Below, piece by piece: positions 22,862 to 34,618 of a stretch of 64,000 nucleotides of DNA. The notes beneath the pieces were generated by a model that did no database searches, was not told the DNA's origin, and saw only the letters and a list, made by a program, of their open reading frames with translations. Both the position numbers and the translations under genes were made by a program. The DNA lies in the NCBI GenBank assembly GCA_030549495.1, contig JAUIRK010000813.1, forward strand, positions 62,001-126,000. The letters run 5' to 3'. Origin of the DNA: Nectonema munidae (taxonomy: Eukaryota; Nematomorpha; Nectonematoida; Nectonematidae). How positions within the stretch are numbered: the stretch's first letter is position 1; each line of letters begins with the position of its first letter.

Positions 22862-25800
22862 TCAATCAATCAATCAATCAATCAATCTATACTTAAAGTT
22901 GTATTCATTATCTAGGTTAAGCCATATACACAAAAAAGATAATTGCATATCATTAATTTGCCTGATACTATGGATTTTGTACTCGTTTCTAATTAATTCA
23001 GGATCAACTTTCATCAGAGATCTTGGAACCATATCTTGCTTTTTTTGTAAAAGATATAATTTCGACAAATTTGAGGAACACCAGATAAAATTACAGTAGA
23101 GACGCCCAAAATGAAAAAGAGCGAAATATACAGCAACCCTCATTTTAACATCGAGAAGATTTCACATTTTATGCAGCATGCCTATAGCCAAAGAGGGTTA
23201 TATAAGTGTTATTATATTGAGGTTAAAAAATTAAACATAAATCAATCGTTATACCCAAATATTTATAATTATCACACTTATCAAGAAATTTTCGAAAAAA
23301 CAACTTAGTTTACCAAAAACAATATATTTAAATTTATTTACATTTGCAGATAACTTATTCACAAAACATCAATCATAAAAATTATTCAAATGATAATTAA
23401 GCAAACTTTGATTTTGAACAAGACTCTTAATATTAAATATAATGGCGCAGTCATCAGCATACATGTAGAAATTAAAGTAATTACTCTGCAAGGAAATATA
23501 TTATTAACATACAATATAAATAAAAGAGGCTCAAGAATAGACCTCTGAGGAACACCTTTAGATATTTTTTAAAATTTAGAACAGGAATTGTTGACAAATA
23601 TATATTGTTGACGATCATGGAGATAACTATTTATAAACTCTTGAAATTTACAACGGAACCCATAGCAGTATAATTTATTTATTAAATAATAGTAATTAAT
23701 AGTAACAAAAACTTTGGAAAAATCTACAAAAACATAGGTTTTAAACCCTTTATCAATGGAATCTATAACATTATACAAAATTACTTACATCAAAGTGTGT
23801 GGATAAACCAGTTCGAAAACCAAACTGGCGTGGGCTTAACACATTGAATTTATTTATATATAAGACCATTCTATTGTGAATGATTTATTCAAAAATTATT
23901 CTTATAAACGGAAGTAAACTTATGGGCCTATAATTATATATATTGTGTTTATCTGATTTAAAAACAGGAATATCTATGGCAATTTTAAGTTTATCTGGGT
24001 ATTTTTGCTCCATATACATTTTATTAAATAAAATACAAATATTGTTTAAAATATATTTGACTAGAATTTTACCAACTTTGTTCGAGGTATCATCTCACCC
24101 TGAAGAAGAAGAAGAATTTAAAGAGTTTATTGCTGTCAAATTTCATTTTTATTAATTTCATCAAAATAAAATAAATAATTCAATGGAGATATTTTAAGAG
24201 CTGAAAGTTTCACCAATCCTGATTTATTTTCAAGTGGAGTAAATAGTTCCTGGACCTCGTCAGGATTTAAATTAATTGATTAAGTACATTTGCGACCAAG
24301 TAGATTATTAATAATCTTCAAGAGACTTTAGAGTCATTTTTCATATTCGAGAGTTTAGAAGGATAATAGGTATTTTTTTACAAATGTAACTTTCATGTAA
24401 TTCTTATTTCTAAATGATTTAAATAAATTCCATATCTAAACGCTCCTATTTTTTAAATATTCATGATAAGTTTTGTCTTTATGCTTCATCGATTTCAACT
24501 GTGACAATCGGCCAGTGTTGAAAGGTAATTCTTTTAAACTAATTTTAAATATATTAGTAATTTTATCAATTGGTATTATATAACATTCATTCACTTCATG
24601 GTAAATATTTATATTCTAATTTTCTTTTGTTAAATTAAGAAAAAAGTTTTGGAAATTATTGTGACTAAAAAATCTGATTTTATCTTTCTATAAATTAGAA
24701 TAAAAATGCTATCAATTAATGAATGATTTAATTTCACTTTTCTTGTTGCATTTAAAATATTAGGATGAAAATTAGCTTCATATAGATCAATCAGGAAAGT
24801 AGATGTGAATAAACAAGAACTTTCAATAAATTAATGTTTAAATCACCCAACAGAATAACCATATTCTTAGAATCAGAGACATGATTGATTAACACATTGA
24901 ACTCACTTAAAAAAAGTTTTAAATTTTTGTTAGGTATATGCTGCTTTTCTTTACCTATAAAATTAAAAACTCCTAAATTCACATAAACACGCGGTTGCCA
25001 AATTTTAACGCGAAAAGATTAATATACGAACGTCCAATAATCTACTAAATTTTTGGATAAACTACGACAGTCTTCTATGCATTACACATAATGGTATTGT
25101 TAATAGATCTATGCCAATTTTTGAATTCAATGATAGAATAATATTCCAAGTCAGTGTTAAAAAGCTGATGGTCAAAGAAATCTTTAGAATAAGTATCAAA
25201 TTCAATCATTTATGAAGTTATTAGATATTAAACAGGTATTTTTTTCATAAACTCAAGAGAAGACAACCTATAAGGGCAGTTATTATCAAAAGCATGACGA
25301 TTTATGCTATTTAATTTTTTAACAATACAATTATGACATTTATAAAATGATCTATTTTTTACATTATCACAAGATTCAGATTTATGATTTTCAGAACAGT
25401 AACTACAAAAAGGTGAATTTGTTTTACATTGAAAAACGGTATGTCCCAATTTGCAACACAATGTGCAATGTTTAACTGAAAAAAACCAATAACACGGTGA
25501 TAACTAAAACCTATATAAAGAAAATCACCATTATTTTTCAATAAATTCCAAGATTCATAATCTTGAGAGAAAACAATGAACTTTTGGTTAAATTTATTAT
25601 TAATCTTTGAGAAGAATATCTTAAATTTGTTTTAATCTTTCAAAATTTCTTCCATGAATTCATTTTTTGAGAGATAAGATTTATAATATCTTGGTCACTC
25701 AAATCCGAACATAAATTTTTTTTATAATTTTTAGTAGCGATAATAGGATTTTCAGATACATGAACAGATTTATTACTTTTAGTCTCAATCTCTAAAGATT

Positions 25801-26172
25801 TTTTAGCATCAATCATTGATTTTTTATCAGTAAAAGTGTATTTCAAAGAATTATTATTAGTTATCAACCGATTAACCTTTGTATTAGAAATATGTTTATC
25901 ACTCGAAACCATAAGTATTATCTGATTCATTAGGAAGATTTCATTGATACCTTTTTCATTGAAGCGTTTCGTTCCTTGAAGCCATTAATATCCTTTTTTT
26001 TTATCGATTTAATGTCGTGAACCATGATACTCAAACTTTCAGTTAAACTTTGATTGTCTTCAAGAATTTCGGCTATATTAATGAGATTTGTTGTAATTTC
26101 CTCTTTTGTCATTGTGTCAATTTTATCAATCAAGTCATTATGTATATTTAAGGACATGATCTTGTAAAACAA
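22862..26172 (-). mobile_element. LINE (Jockey/I/CR1-like) with zinc-knuckle ORF1, ORF2 and (GATT)n tail
   Basis: Read on the - strand. The ORF1 start MSLNIHNDLIDKIDTMTKEE is at about 26157. Three zinc knuckles lie at 25461-25228: CCKLGHTVFQC, CSYCSENHKSESC and KCHNCIVKKLNSINRHAFDN. Endonuclease remnants follow (VILLGDLNINLLKV, about 24850). The reverse transcriptase reads NYRPISL, VFVDFSKVFVTINYYYLINK (23778-23569), GVPQRSILEPLLFILYVNNI (about 23550) and the catalytic YADDCAIIF (about 23455). The C-terminal region has LYCNFIWCSSNLSKLYLLQK. The element ends in a (GATT)n microsatellite tail (complement tcaa repeats at 22862-22886). Several frame changes split both ORFs and most of the endonuclease is gone, so it is inactive, yet its overall order from ORF1 to tail is preserved. 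Confidence 0.85.
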
Positions 26173-26424
26173 ATATAAAATAAAATAAAAAAATATATAT
26201 ATATTGAATCAAACTGATGTCACAAACAATGAGAAAATAATGGTTTAATTATTTAAAATGACTCGTAACTTGCAAGTTTAGAGAGATAAAAAAAAAGTAT
26301 TTGTAAATGAATTCTCGTATTTATATCAAAAAACTAATAATATTTTTGATTATTTTTTATTTTTTTTCTTCCTAATCTAAACTTTTAATGGCTAATTATT
26401 TTTATTATTTTTAATTTTTTTAAA

Positions 26425-26778
26425 ATGTTTTATAGAAAAAATTTTTCTAAATCTTTCTATTGGGTTAAAAAAGAAAATAATTTTGAGTTCTATAATAGAT
26501 ATTATAAAAATAACAATTATGTTTTTAACAAAAACTTTTTAAACCCTCATAGGTATAACTTTAATAAATATAATAATTGTTATAGCTTAACAAACAAAAA
26601 TTCTTTTTCATTATCTTTGCCCAAAATTTTATCACCTAAAACTATAACTAATAAAAATAAATATTATACTTCTGGAAGAATTTCCAAAAATGTTGTGAAT
26701 AAATATAAATTATTTAATTCTAAGAAAATTCTTAAAAATCGGCTTGATACTTCCAAAAACAAAAGCGCTTTAAGGTAA
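26425..26778 (+). CDS. Asn/Lys/Tyr-rich open frame, unrecognised
   Basis: This is an open frame of 117 codons beginning MFYRKNFSKSFYWVKKENNF and ending TSKNKSALR. It is dominated by Asn, Lys, Tyr and Ser, which is what A/T-rich sequence yields by chance. I recognise no domain. It stands out for its uninterrupted length and its place head-to-head with, and about 250 bp upstream of, ORF1 of the 22862-26172 LINE. It could be part of that element's divergent 5' region or of an unrelated insertion. Nothing supports translation beyond the open frame. Confidence 0.2.
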   Translation: MFYRKNFSKSFYWVKKENNFEFYNRYYKNNNYVFNKNFLNPHRYNFNKYNNCYSLTNKNSFSLSLPKILSPKTITNKNKYYTSGRISKNVVNKYKLFNSKKILKNRLDTSKNKSALR

Positions 26779-26779
26779 T

Positions 26780-28049
26780 ATTTTTGTTCTATATATTCTA
26801 AAATACTTATAGAAATTAAGTATATTTAATTTTATTTAAGGTTACTTATTAAGAAATTTTTCTCGAATTAATATATTAACTTTTGTTTAAGAATAGTTTT
26901 TTTTATTTTTGTATTTCAATTCACTCACCCATTTGATCTACATATAAATCACGGAAGGGTTTACAATTTAACATGTTTTTTTACTATAAAATTATAATCT
27001 CTTAATTAGACTTAAAAACTTATCTTTAGAGTTATATTTAAAACCAATTTGCGACTTAAGCGATTTTCTCTGAAATGTGACGCTATAATAATAATTATTG
27101 TTATCATTACGTCTATAATTTTTTTATACTTACTGGCAAAATTGATGAATCTTCTAAATGTATTCTGTTTCGGTGTTGCAACTGGTAAAAATATTAATTT
27201 AGTAAAGGTGAGATAAATTTACCTTTTTAATGTAGTTTTATGCTTTATAAAAAATCTTTTCAATTTTCCTAAGAATATCGGAGATAAAAAGCTCCGCCTA
27301 CAGGCCTGTACACAAACCTTCTGATTTCTTATTAAACAAATGTTTTTTATCACAATTAATTTAATATAGCTCAGATATATTTAATTTTAGACATTAAAGA
27401 TTTTATAGAAAGGAAAATGTATGCTTATTAAAACAATAAAAAAGCTACTTGAATACATTTCCTAACTAATAGATTTAGTAACCAAATCTTTTCGTACCTA
27501 AAATGGCAATTTTTTTCAGAGATAAAACCAGGTATCAAACGGCAAAAGTATGAATTGTCTCTGGTACGAAATGCCTTGGGTATGAAATGTCCTGTACCGA
27601 GCAGAGCATATTGCACTTGGGGTCCACGAGATTTTGTCCACATGTAATTTCATCTACATATAATTTCATCGACAAAAAAAGATTTTTTCGACAAACCAAA
27701 AATTATTATTTTAAATAAATTAAAATTATATTTGGAATTAATTATTTGTCAATGAAATCTCGTATTTATGTCAAAAAACTAAAGATATTTTTGATTGATT
27801 GGCTAAATATCCGACAAAAATTACAAGTAAAGGCATTTTTTAAACAAAAATGGTCTCATATACACTTTCATATTAAATTTTATAAAAAATACAAAAAGAT
27901 AGCAAAGATGCCAAACGTCTTGAATACGAAATGAAACGTCCATAACTGGTACGAAATGTCCTGCACCCGTAAAACTAATAGCGGACATTAAGTATTATCA
28001 GTTTGTTTTTGCTTTGCCTCTACCATATATGAATGCTTTTATCTTGTTA
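26780..28049. other. Intergenic with a composite repeat at about 27460-27965
   Basis: No gene recognised. Between 27460 and 27965 the phrase ggtacgaaatgtcctg recurs in variants (27494, 27560, 27579, 27940), the pattern of a MITE whose arms are made of diverged short modules. A 50-bp stretch at 27746-27800 (cgtatttatgtcaaaaaact) is a diverged duplicate of 26294-26350. The element limits are not clear. Confidence 0.4.
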
Positions 28050-28057
28050 ACATAGAA

Positions 28058-30659
28058 CAGCGGTTCTTAACCTTTTTTTATTTATCGTATTACCCCCCAA
28101 GTCTTTCAAATAAATAACCATGACCCTATTTTCACTTGGCATAAAAATAGAAGAAAAATAAAATGGGCTTTTAATTTATTGAAAATAATACAAACAAATA
28201 AAATTTACAAGACCGAAAAAGTCAAAATCATACAAAATCTACTCTTCCTGAATGTTAAGATTAGTACTGTTTTGCAGCTAACAGTTTACCAAAACGAGGA
28301 ACAATGCTTGAGAGACAACACCTCATGTCTGTATCAATTACAAGGTTATTACGAGCAGTTGTTTTTAAAGCCATCGTTGCAAAGAATCCAGATTTGCAGC
28401 TATATGTTAAAGGAGACTGAATTAACAAAGTCAATGCACGCATGGAAAGAATAGGATATTCACTTTTTAATTGTGCCCAAAATGTTGGAAGATAATTAAC
28501 TGAGTATCTTCACGAATTTGAAGAAATTCTACCTTAGCAGCAACATCAGTGTTATTGATGGTATTCCCGATCGCTGAAAAGAGCCTGTAAATCCACTTAA
28601 CAGTACAAAGGTCATTCAATCCTGGAAAGTATCATTCAATTACTTCAATCACTCCTACAAGGTGAGATGAAATTTCACTACGAAAACTGCATTGCGTTTC
28701 TTGTGAAGAATTTTAAATAGTTGTCATCTAAGGAAAAAAGATAGTGTTACCATCATGAACTCGTTATTGATAAAATATTAACTTGACTTGAACGCTGCCA
28801 CTTTGTTATGTTTTCAATCTTAACAGCGACCGTCAGCACTTGTTGAAGTTCAAATGGAAGAGTTTTCATTGCCAAAGCATTACGATGAATGATGCAATTA
28901 GTGAGTGAGACATGCGGAGCAACATTCTTTACAAAGGCATTTCGGATTTGCAACCAATCATAGGGCCATCTGTATACAAGCCAACAAGGACTTTCCAACT
29001 CAAGTCATGCTTGAGAAGAAAGCTTTCTAGAAATTTGTAAATATCTTCACCACGAGTTGTTGTACACAGTTGCTCAAAGAACAAGTACTCTTCTTTCCAA
29101 AATTCTTTGTCAAGGTAGCGAACATAAACAAGAAGTTGAGAGCACGTTGCAACTTCTGTATACTCATTAATTTGCAATGAATAAATGCGGCTACACTTCA
29201 CAGCAGTCACAACTTGTAGTAAAATATCTTCACTCATGTCCGAAATACGACTTTTAATTGTATCATTCGATAAGGAATTTGCTTCTAACTCTTTTGCTTC
29301 TTCTTCAAGAATTGTCGTGGTAACTTCTAAAATGCCAGGCTTAATCAGTTCTCTAATGGGTCTTTTGTCTGCGCAATTTTATATGACACCTCCAACGCTG
29401 CCTTGTTATGACGAGCAAAATGACTGGTTTTCGAAACTTCTTTTTGCTTAAAATAGCTCACGCTTTTGTTCATCAGTTGACTGTGAAGAGATTCAAAATG
29501 CACCTTCCGCTTGTTTGGTTACTCTCATGATTCAAAACAACGCATTGCGGCTTAATCACAGAGTTTTGGACAATACTTGTGAAGCCTATCTTGAGAAAAG
29601 CTTCATTGTATATTAGCAGACATATTGAAAACAGAAAAGAATATGAACAAAAAATAAAATTTAGCTACAGAAATTCACAAATATAAAAATTAAATAAAAA
29701 TCGATAATATGTTTCTTGAGTACAAGAGAAGTGAAAAGTTTATATATACAAACTGATAATGTTTCTGAATCTGTATATGAATGTGAACGTTGGAAATATT
29801 TTCAACAAATGAAGTGTGAAATAGAATTTGAATGACATTTGAAGAGCATGATATTCTTTATAAGCATATTATGTCGGTGTAGTGAAATAATTTCATCTTT
29901 CCCAATCCTTCTTTTGCTGCATCGTACGTGTTTATATTCAATAAACTACACTCTCACTACAATGTGAGACGACATTCGCAAACTATCTCTTTGCAGTGCA
30001 ACCAAATTTTCGGCATACTATTTTCACTTCACTTTTCATATCTTCCAATCTTTTGTTTAGACAAACACGATGGGTATTATTATCACCATTGCCAGACTTT
30101 AAATACAGGGGTGGCGTAGCAAAGCTGATTTCAACTTGGGCTTGAATATAAAATATCATTGAATATAAATACGTACGATGCAACAAAAGAAGGATTGGGA
30201 AAGATGAAGTGATTTCGCTACATGGTCTGGACATAATATGCTTATAAATCATATCATGCTCTTAAAATTCTATTTCACACTTCACTTGCTGAAAATATTT
30301 CCATTTATCTTTTTTTGCTATATGTGTGAAATTGTTATCTGCATCTACATATCCAAATCGATAGGTACTCATGTGCATATGGTATCTAAAAGCTAAGAAT
30401 ATAACCTGAGCAAATATGTGAAGCTTCGTGTGAAAATATTGCAAACAAATATGAAAAGCTTACCCAAAACTCAACATGATCAAGCACTTGCATCTACACG
30501 CGTGGCAAAAACACTTTACTCGTCATTTATACATTCGTCAGAAATCTTATCAATAATTTTAAAGATACGATTCTTTTATAACTCTAAAATTTTTAAGGCC
30601 CCCGGTGAAACTACAAACGATCCCCAAAGGTTTCGTGATGCCCAAGTTAAGAACCACTG
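28058..30659 (-). mobile_element. hAT element (ZBED5/SCAND3-like), 2.6 kb
   Basis: The ends are CAGCGGTTCTTAACC (28058) and, in inverse, CAGTGGTTCTTAACTTGGG (30659). The flanks ACATAGAA and AGCTAGAA agree at 6 of 8 positions, an aged target duplication. Transposase segments on the - strand run from right to left. First is the frame 29237-28929 (YTEVATCSQLLVYVRYLDKE, YLFFEQLCTTTRGEDIYKFL, LVGLYTDG with a likely catalytic Asp). Then comes the frame 28998-28753 (FVKNVAPHVSLTNCIIHRNA, LAMKTLPFELQQVLTVAVKI). The order matches ZBED5/FAM200-like hAT proteins, with frame changes between segments. The right third holds an inverted duplication instead of an N-terminal zinc finger. Confidence 0.8.
29792..30302. 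repeat. Inverted duplication (about 145-150 bp arms) inside the hAT
   Basis: Left arm 29792-29943 and right arm 30158-30302 are reverse complements with modest divergence (shared core tttcccaatccttcttttg and its inverse). The spacer is about 214 bp. Similarity fades outward beyond the arms. Together with 511-822 this is the second case in the window of a foldback inside a hAT body. Confidence 0.85.
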
Positions 30660-31149
30660 AGCTAGAAGGTTAAGAATTAGAAACATGGTAATTCGATTTG
30701 ATAAAATCTCTGGATAGTATTGGGAGGTGAGAATGCAATTGTAATGCGCTGTAATAAAATAATGGTCGGGTGTTCCTTGGACTAAAATTCTTTTATATTA
30801 AATTTTAAAAATTATAAAAAAAAGTTCGCTTTTTATTTATTTTTCGTTAAATTTTGTTAAGACAAAAAACTAAACTTTTATTTGAATCAATATTTTTATG
30901 TACAATATTTGCAAGTCAAGTAAGCCAAAAAAGTCAACTATTCCTGAAACTCGTATGTTTCATCTCCTCTCTTAAATAGATACTCAGAATTCTCTTGTTT
31001 GTTTGAAAACACATTGTACCCGCATTTTCATTCTTTGGAACCACTGCCCAGAGATGGGTAAACTATTCTTCTGTCTATGCACAAAGATAGGATATGCGTA
31101 TTCATGTGATTTATTAATGAAAATATACCTAATAAGTGTTAGCACGTGC

Positions 31150-33381
31150 AAGAGTCAGCGTGGTATCAATAGGAAAAGGTTTGTCCTGCATGTGAATCAG
31201 GATAAAGAGAAGAAGTTCTGCGTATACTTCAATCGCTTTGGCAGATGCAAAAGAGGAGAAAAGTGTTCCTTCATTCATGATCCAGATAAGATTCTTGTCT
31301 GCACGAGGTGAAGCAATGAATTACTGATATATATTTTCTCTTATTTGCAGCACTTTTCATGTAGATATCTAAAAAACGAATGCCTTGATGACGCCTGCCC
31401 ATTTTCCCACAAGGTGAATCGCAACAAAATGCCTGTGTGCCAATTTTACATTAAGGGAGTTTGCTCCAGCCAAAACTGCCCATATCTTCACGTCAAAAAT
31501 ATAAGTGGAAATGACGTTTGTAAAGATTTCAATGCTGGGACGTGTAATTTAGGAGAGAACGTTTTTCTAACCTTTATCCTATTTATTTAAGTCTTTAATT
31601 AAATTTTTATTGCATTTTTAGTGCACAAAGCAGCATGTATATTTGCCAATAAAGTCAACAGATACTTCCAAATTTGTCACTAAAAGTAATATCAAAAAGT
31701 CCTTGAATAACAAGTAATACTTAAATATTCTTTTATTTCAATCGTACATTCATATAGAAGTATATGAATGTCTTTACTAGATTTTAACCGTAGGTGTCCT
31801 TATCTATTCAGAATTTCATTTTTATTCATCGCCTCTTTTGATTGATTGATTATTTTGCCCTCCTATAATTGTTGGCTGTAACGAATTTATGGCTAAGTAA
31901 GATGAGACCTAATAGTTCATCATGTAGGATTCTAGTTTAAACTTTTTAAAAACAAATTAGCATTTTATAAACTTTTATTTCGCTGGGAAATTTTCATTAT
32001 AAAAGCACACTTTTAACATGAATACGATACAAGTATGTGATAAACCTTATTTTATTATAAAAAGAATGCATGCTCCAATTTTTGAAAGAAATTGTAGTTT
32101 CTCAAGCTGTTGGTGTATTCATTTCGAACAAATCAGTGAAACAAGTCTGTTCATGCAGAGTCTTAAAAAGATCAGCATCATCATTTTTTTGTTTATTGCG
32201 TTATTTATGACTTGAAACCTGTTTTAAGATTGTTCTATATTCATACACATTTATTTTTTCTATAGTCCAGCCCCATACCCTTTAGAATCACTTTTTCTTC
32301 TGAACTTAAAGTCTGACGACAGGATTTTGTTTTAGCCGCATCCCAAGATACCAAGTTCCAATGCTCGCCAACTTCTGAGAAGATTTCGCGTGCACTTTCT
32401 GCTCTATAAGTCTTTCAAACTGCAGGCGTAAATCATGAATTGAGTAAATTCAAAAGAAGAATAAAAAAAATATAGTAATGGTATCAAATCCGGTACAACT
32501 AATATTATACACAAAATTCCCACCCTAACTCGTAATTATTTCACAAACTTCAATTTGAAGAACGTAAGAAGTATTTTTTACCTATTTTAAAATTAAAAAA
32601 TACGAAAATTTGTAAATTTCTATCTTTATATTATTTGAACAAGAATTACTCTCGGTTTATTAAAATGTTTATATGTAGGTATAAAAAGTATAAAGCTTCA
32701 ATTCTGGCTCAGAATATCCTTTTGACTTCATACACGGTTTTGCAAAAATTAAGAAACGTTAAATGACTTTATATAATGAAATAACATGTCTTTTGTTCAT
32801 GTGGTCTCATAGACGACCATTAATACACCGGTTGGGAATGTAAAGTGATTTTTATTTCTACTATTAATTGGGGGCGTGAGTAGGGTTGATTAGATGCTGG
32901 ATTCGATAACTCAAGGTCTTGGGTTCGATCCCGCATCAAGCCTGCTTTCCTCATAGTTCGATACAAGCGGCGCAATTGTGCCTTCTCGATGAAAACACCC
33001 TATGGTACCTTTACATTTATTACAATAAATTATAAAGGAATTATAAAAAATTTGTGAGCTCCATTTCCACCTGAAGCCTAAGTAATTGATTCTGGCAGAA
33101 AATTCAAATATGTTAAATTTTCTTTTTCAGAATTACCAAAAATTTGACAGAACTAAAAAAAGCAACCTTAGAGCAGAACGATTCTCCGGATGTCTTTAGA
33201 ATGGATTTTATACCTATTCCTAAATCCTACCATGAAAATGTTGTTCCAATGAAAAACAGGTCACTTAAATCTTAATAATATCCTACTTTTTCTTTCCTGA
33301 AATAATTTTTTTGTATTTTTAAGTGACGACATTTTGAAAGTTCTCAAGGAATTAATTCAAGAATATAAAGAACAAAACTAA
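31150..33381 (+). CDS. ZC3H3: Zinc finger CCCH domain-containing protein 3-like, C-terminal exons
   Basis: Exon 1 (to 31307) carries finger 1, CVYFNRFGRCKRGEKCSFIH, the ZC3H3 signature. Donor GAG|gtgaag and acceptor catgtag|A join it in phase to exon 2 (31365-31560), restoring finger 2 (VCTR-YLKNECLDDACPFSH) and finger 3 (CQFYIKGVCSSQNCPYLH). Exon 3 starts at 31622 and completes finger 4, CKDFNAGTCNLGEN-CTKQH. An apparent stop at 31715 lies inside a possible donor (AACAA|gtaata). Splicing there joins in phase to exon 4 (33131-33259, RMDFIPIPKSYHENVVPM) and exon 5 (33324-33381, DILKVLKELIQEYKEQN, stop), followed by AATAAA at 33433. Human ZC3H3 has five fingers; only four are seen. The family acts in nuclear polyadenylation and mRNA export. 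The exon 3-to-4 link is inference; exons 1-3 are firm. The N-terminal part and start were not found. Confidence 0.75.
32241..32419 (-). CDS. Possible 3'-terminal exon of an unrecognised gene, antisense to ZC3H3 intron
   Basis: On the - strand an acceptor-like tacgcctgcag precedes an open stretch from 32419 to a stop at 32306-32308: FERLIEQKVHAKSSQK, then LASIGTWYLGMRLKQNPVVR. An AATAAA (about 32250-32257 complement) follows some 50 nt downstream. A second overlapping frame (from 32403, EIFSEVGEHWNLVSWDAAK, stop at 32241) is also open, so the frame is unsettled. Composition is less A/T-biased than the surroundings, which suggests conserved sequence. I do not recognise either peptide, and no partner exon was found to the right. 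Confidence 0.3.
32870..33027 (+). mobile_element. tRNA-derived SINE, family S1, copy 2
   Basis: The copy starts gggggcgtgagtagggttga and carries B box GGTTCGATCC within ggtcttgggttcgatcccgc. The body 'ttcgatacaagcggcgcaat' matches the 11807 copy almost base for base, and it ends at tatggtacctttacatt. It lies inside the inferred last large ZC3H3 intron, in sense orientation. Confidence 0.85.
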
Positions 33382-33438
33382 TATATCTCTCAGATGCAAA
33401 ACATTTTTATTCTGTTTTTAATTTCTTTTACTAATAAA

Positions 33439-34618
33439 TTTTATCACTATATTCAAAGGATAAATCATTTTCAAAACGGGAATAATACTGCAAAGTACGT
33501 TAATTTCGTGAATTATTATGTTTTAAACACCAATTCATGAGAATCTAATTTTCCGAACAAACATTTATATAATTTTAGATACTTAGCACAAAAAATTAGT
33601 TTTCTTTACTTGCTGATCACTTATTAAATCGAAATTACAGTGATTTTTAATTTTATATATCAAAGATTTTAAATGTAAAAAAATTTGAAACTCTGGAATT
33701 AAGTTCGTGGACTTTAATTTAGCGAAATTTTTGTGTTCTCTAGTTTTGCGAAATTAATTCCTCTGGAAAATTCCTTAACTAATAGGTGAAATAGGAACTG
33801 GAATTCCGTACGACAAATTATAACGTAGAATTGTTACGTGACTAATACAAGTAGGGGGAGGAGTTAATATCAGAAGTTAGCGCTAGGCGTTTAAATAGAT
33901 GCCTTGAGCTATAAAAAATTAATTTTTTAATTTTCAAGTATCAAAGACACGGTTTGATATTCTTGTCAAAGACACAGCAAAAGAAAATACAAGAAAATGT
34001 TTACGGAGTTTGAATGTCTGAAGTTAAAAACAATTTTTATGAAGATCAAAACTCTGAACGCAAATGTTTGTGATTCTATGATTGATAGAAAATTGCTAAA
34101 GAAAAAAGAGATGAAGGGTTTGAAAAATGTTAGAAAAAGAAGCAAAACAAATAACTTTATAAGCATCAATAAATAATGGTAATTTGAAGTTTAAGAGTTT
34201 TGTTGCTCACAAAGAAACCTGGAAAGAATAATGAGAATAAAAGACGTTTTGAATTTATAGAAACCAAAGAAGATTCATAGCCATATAAATTTTGACATAT
34301 TTGAATATCAGAAAGAGGAATGTTATAATTTTGTTGATAAATTGGTATCAAAGCGTGGATTACAAGCTGTTATTTTTCATCAAAGAAGAATTTATAAATT
34401 TATTCTCTTTGGAGAAAAAAGATTACAACTATTTCTACTACAATAATATAACATTTGGTTCTGATGTTCAACCTTGTCAAAAGGCAAGAAGAGATTCGTG
34501 TGAATAGAAAACAAAAAATAGGCATAGGTTCTTCCTTACTCATCTAATTTTATAACTTTTCATGTTACGATAGCATTTCTTTATGTTTCAGGCAATTTTT
34601 TTCTTAAATAATAGAGAA
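33439..34618. other. Intergenic downstream of ZC3H3
   Basis: No gene recognised. Two open stretches on the + strand (33997-34174, MFTEFECLKLKTIFMKIKTL; 34292-34507, ending FGSDVQPCQKARRDSCE) lack known motifs. They could be exon relics, but I see no consistent splice pattern. Confidence 0.4.

Noticed and set aside
22862-22886. TCAA repeats as a telomere-like or independent microsatellite
   Set aside because: They are better explained as the (GATT)n tail of the - strand LINE.
24096-24118. GAAGAA run as the tail of a second LINE inserted in the 22862-26172 LINE
   Set aside because: The flanking reverse transcriptase reading can be continued in one frame or another, and no insertion boundary is evident.
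31003-31149. Start codon at 31003 as the true ZC3H3 start
   Set aside because: The upstream residues do not look like ZC3H3 and probably read through an intron. The acceptor is likely nearer 31150.
34292-34507. 71-codon + frame as a host exon
   Set aside because: No recognisable motif and no consistent splice partner.
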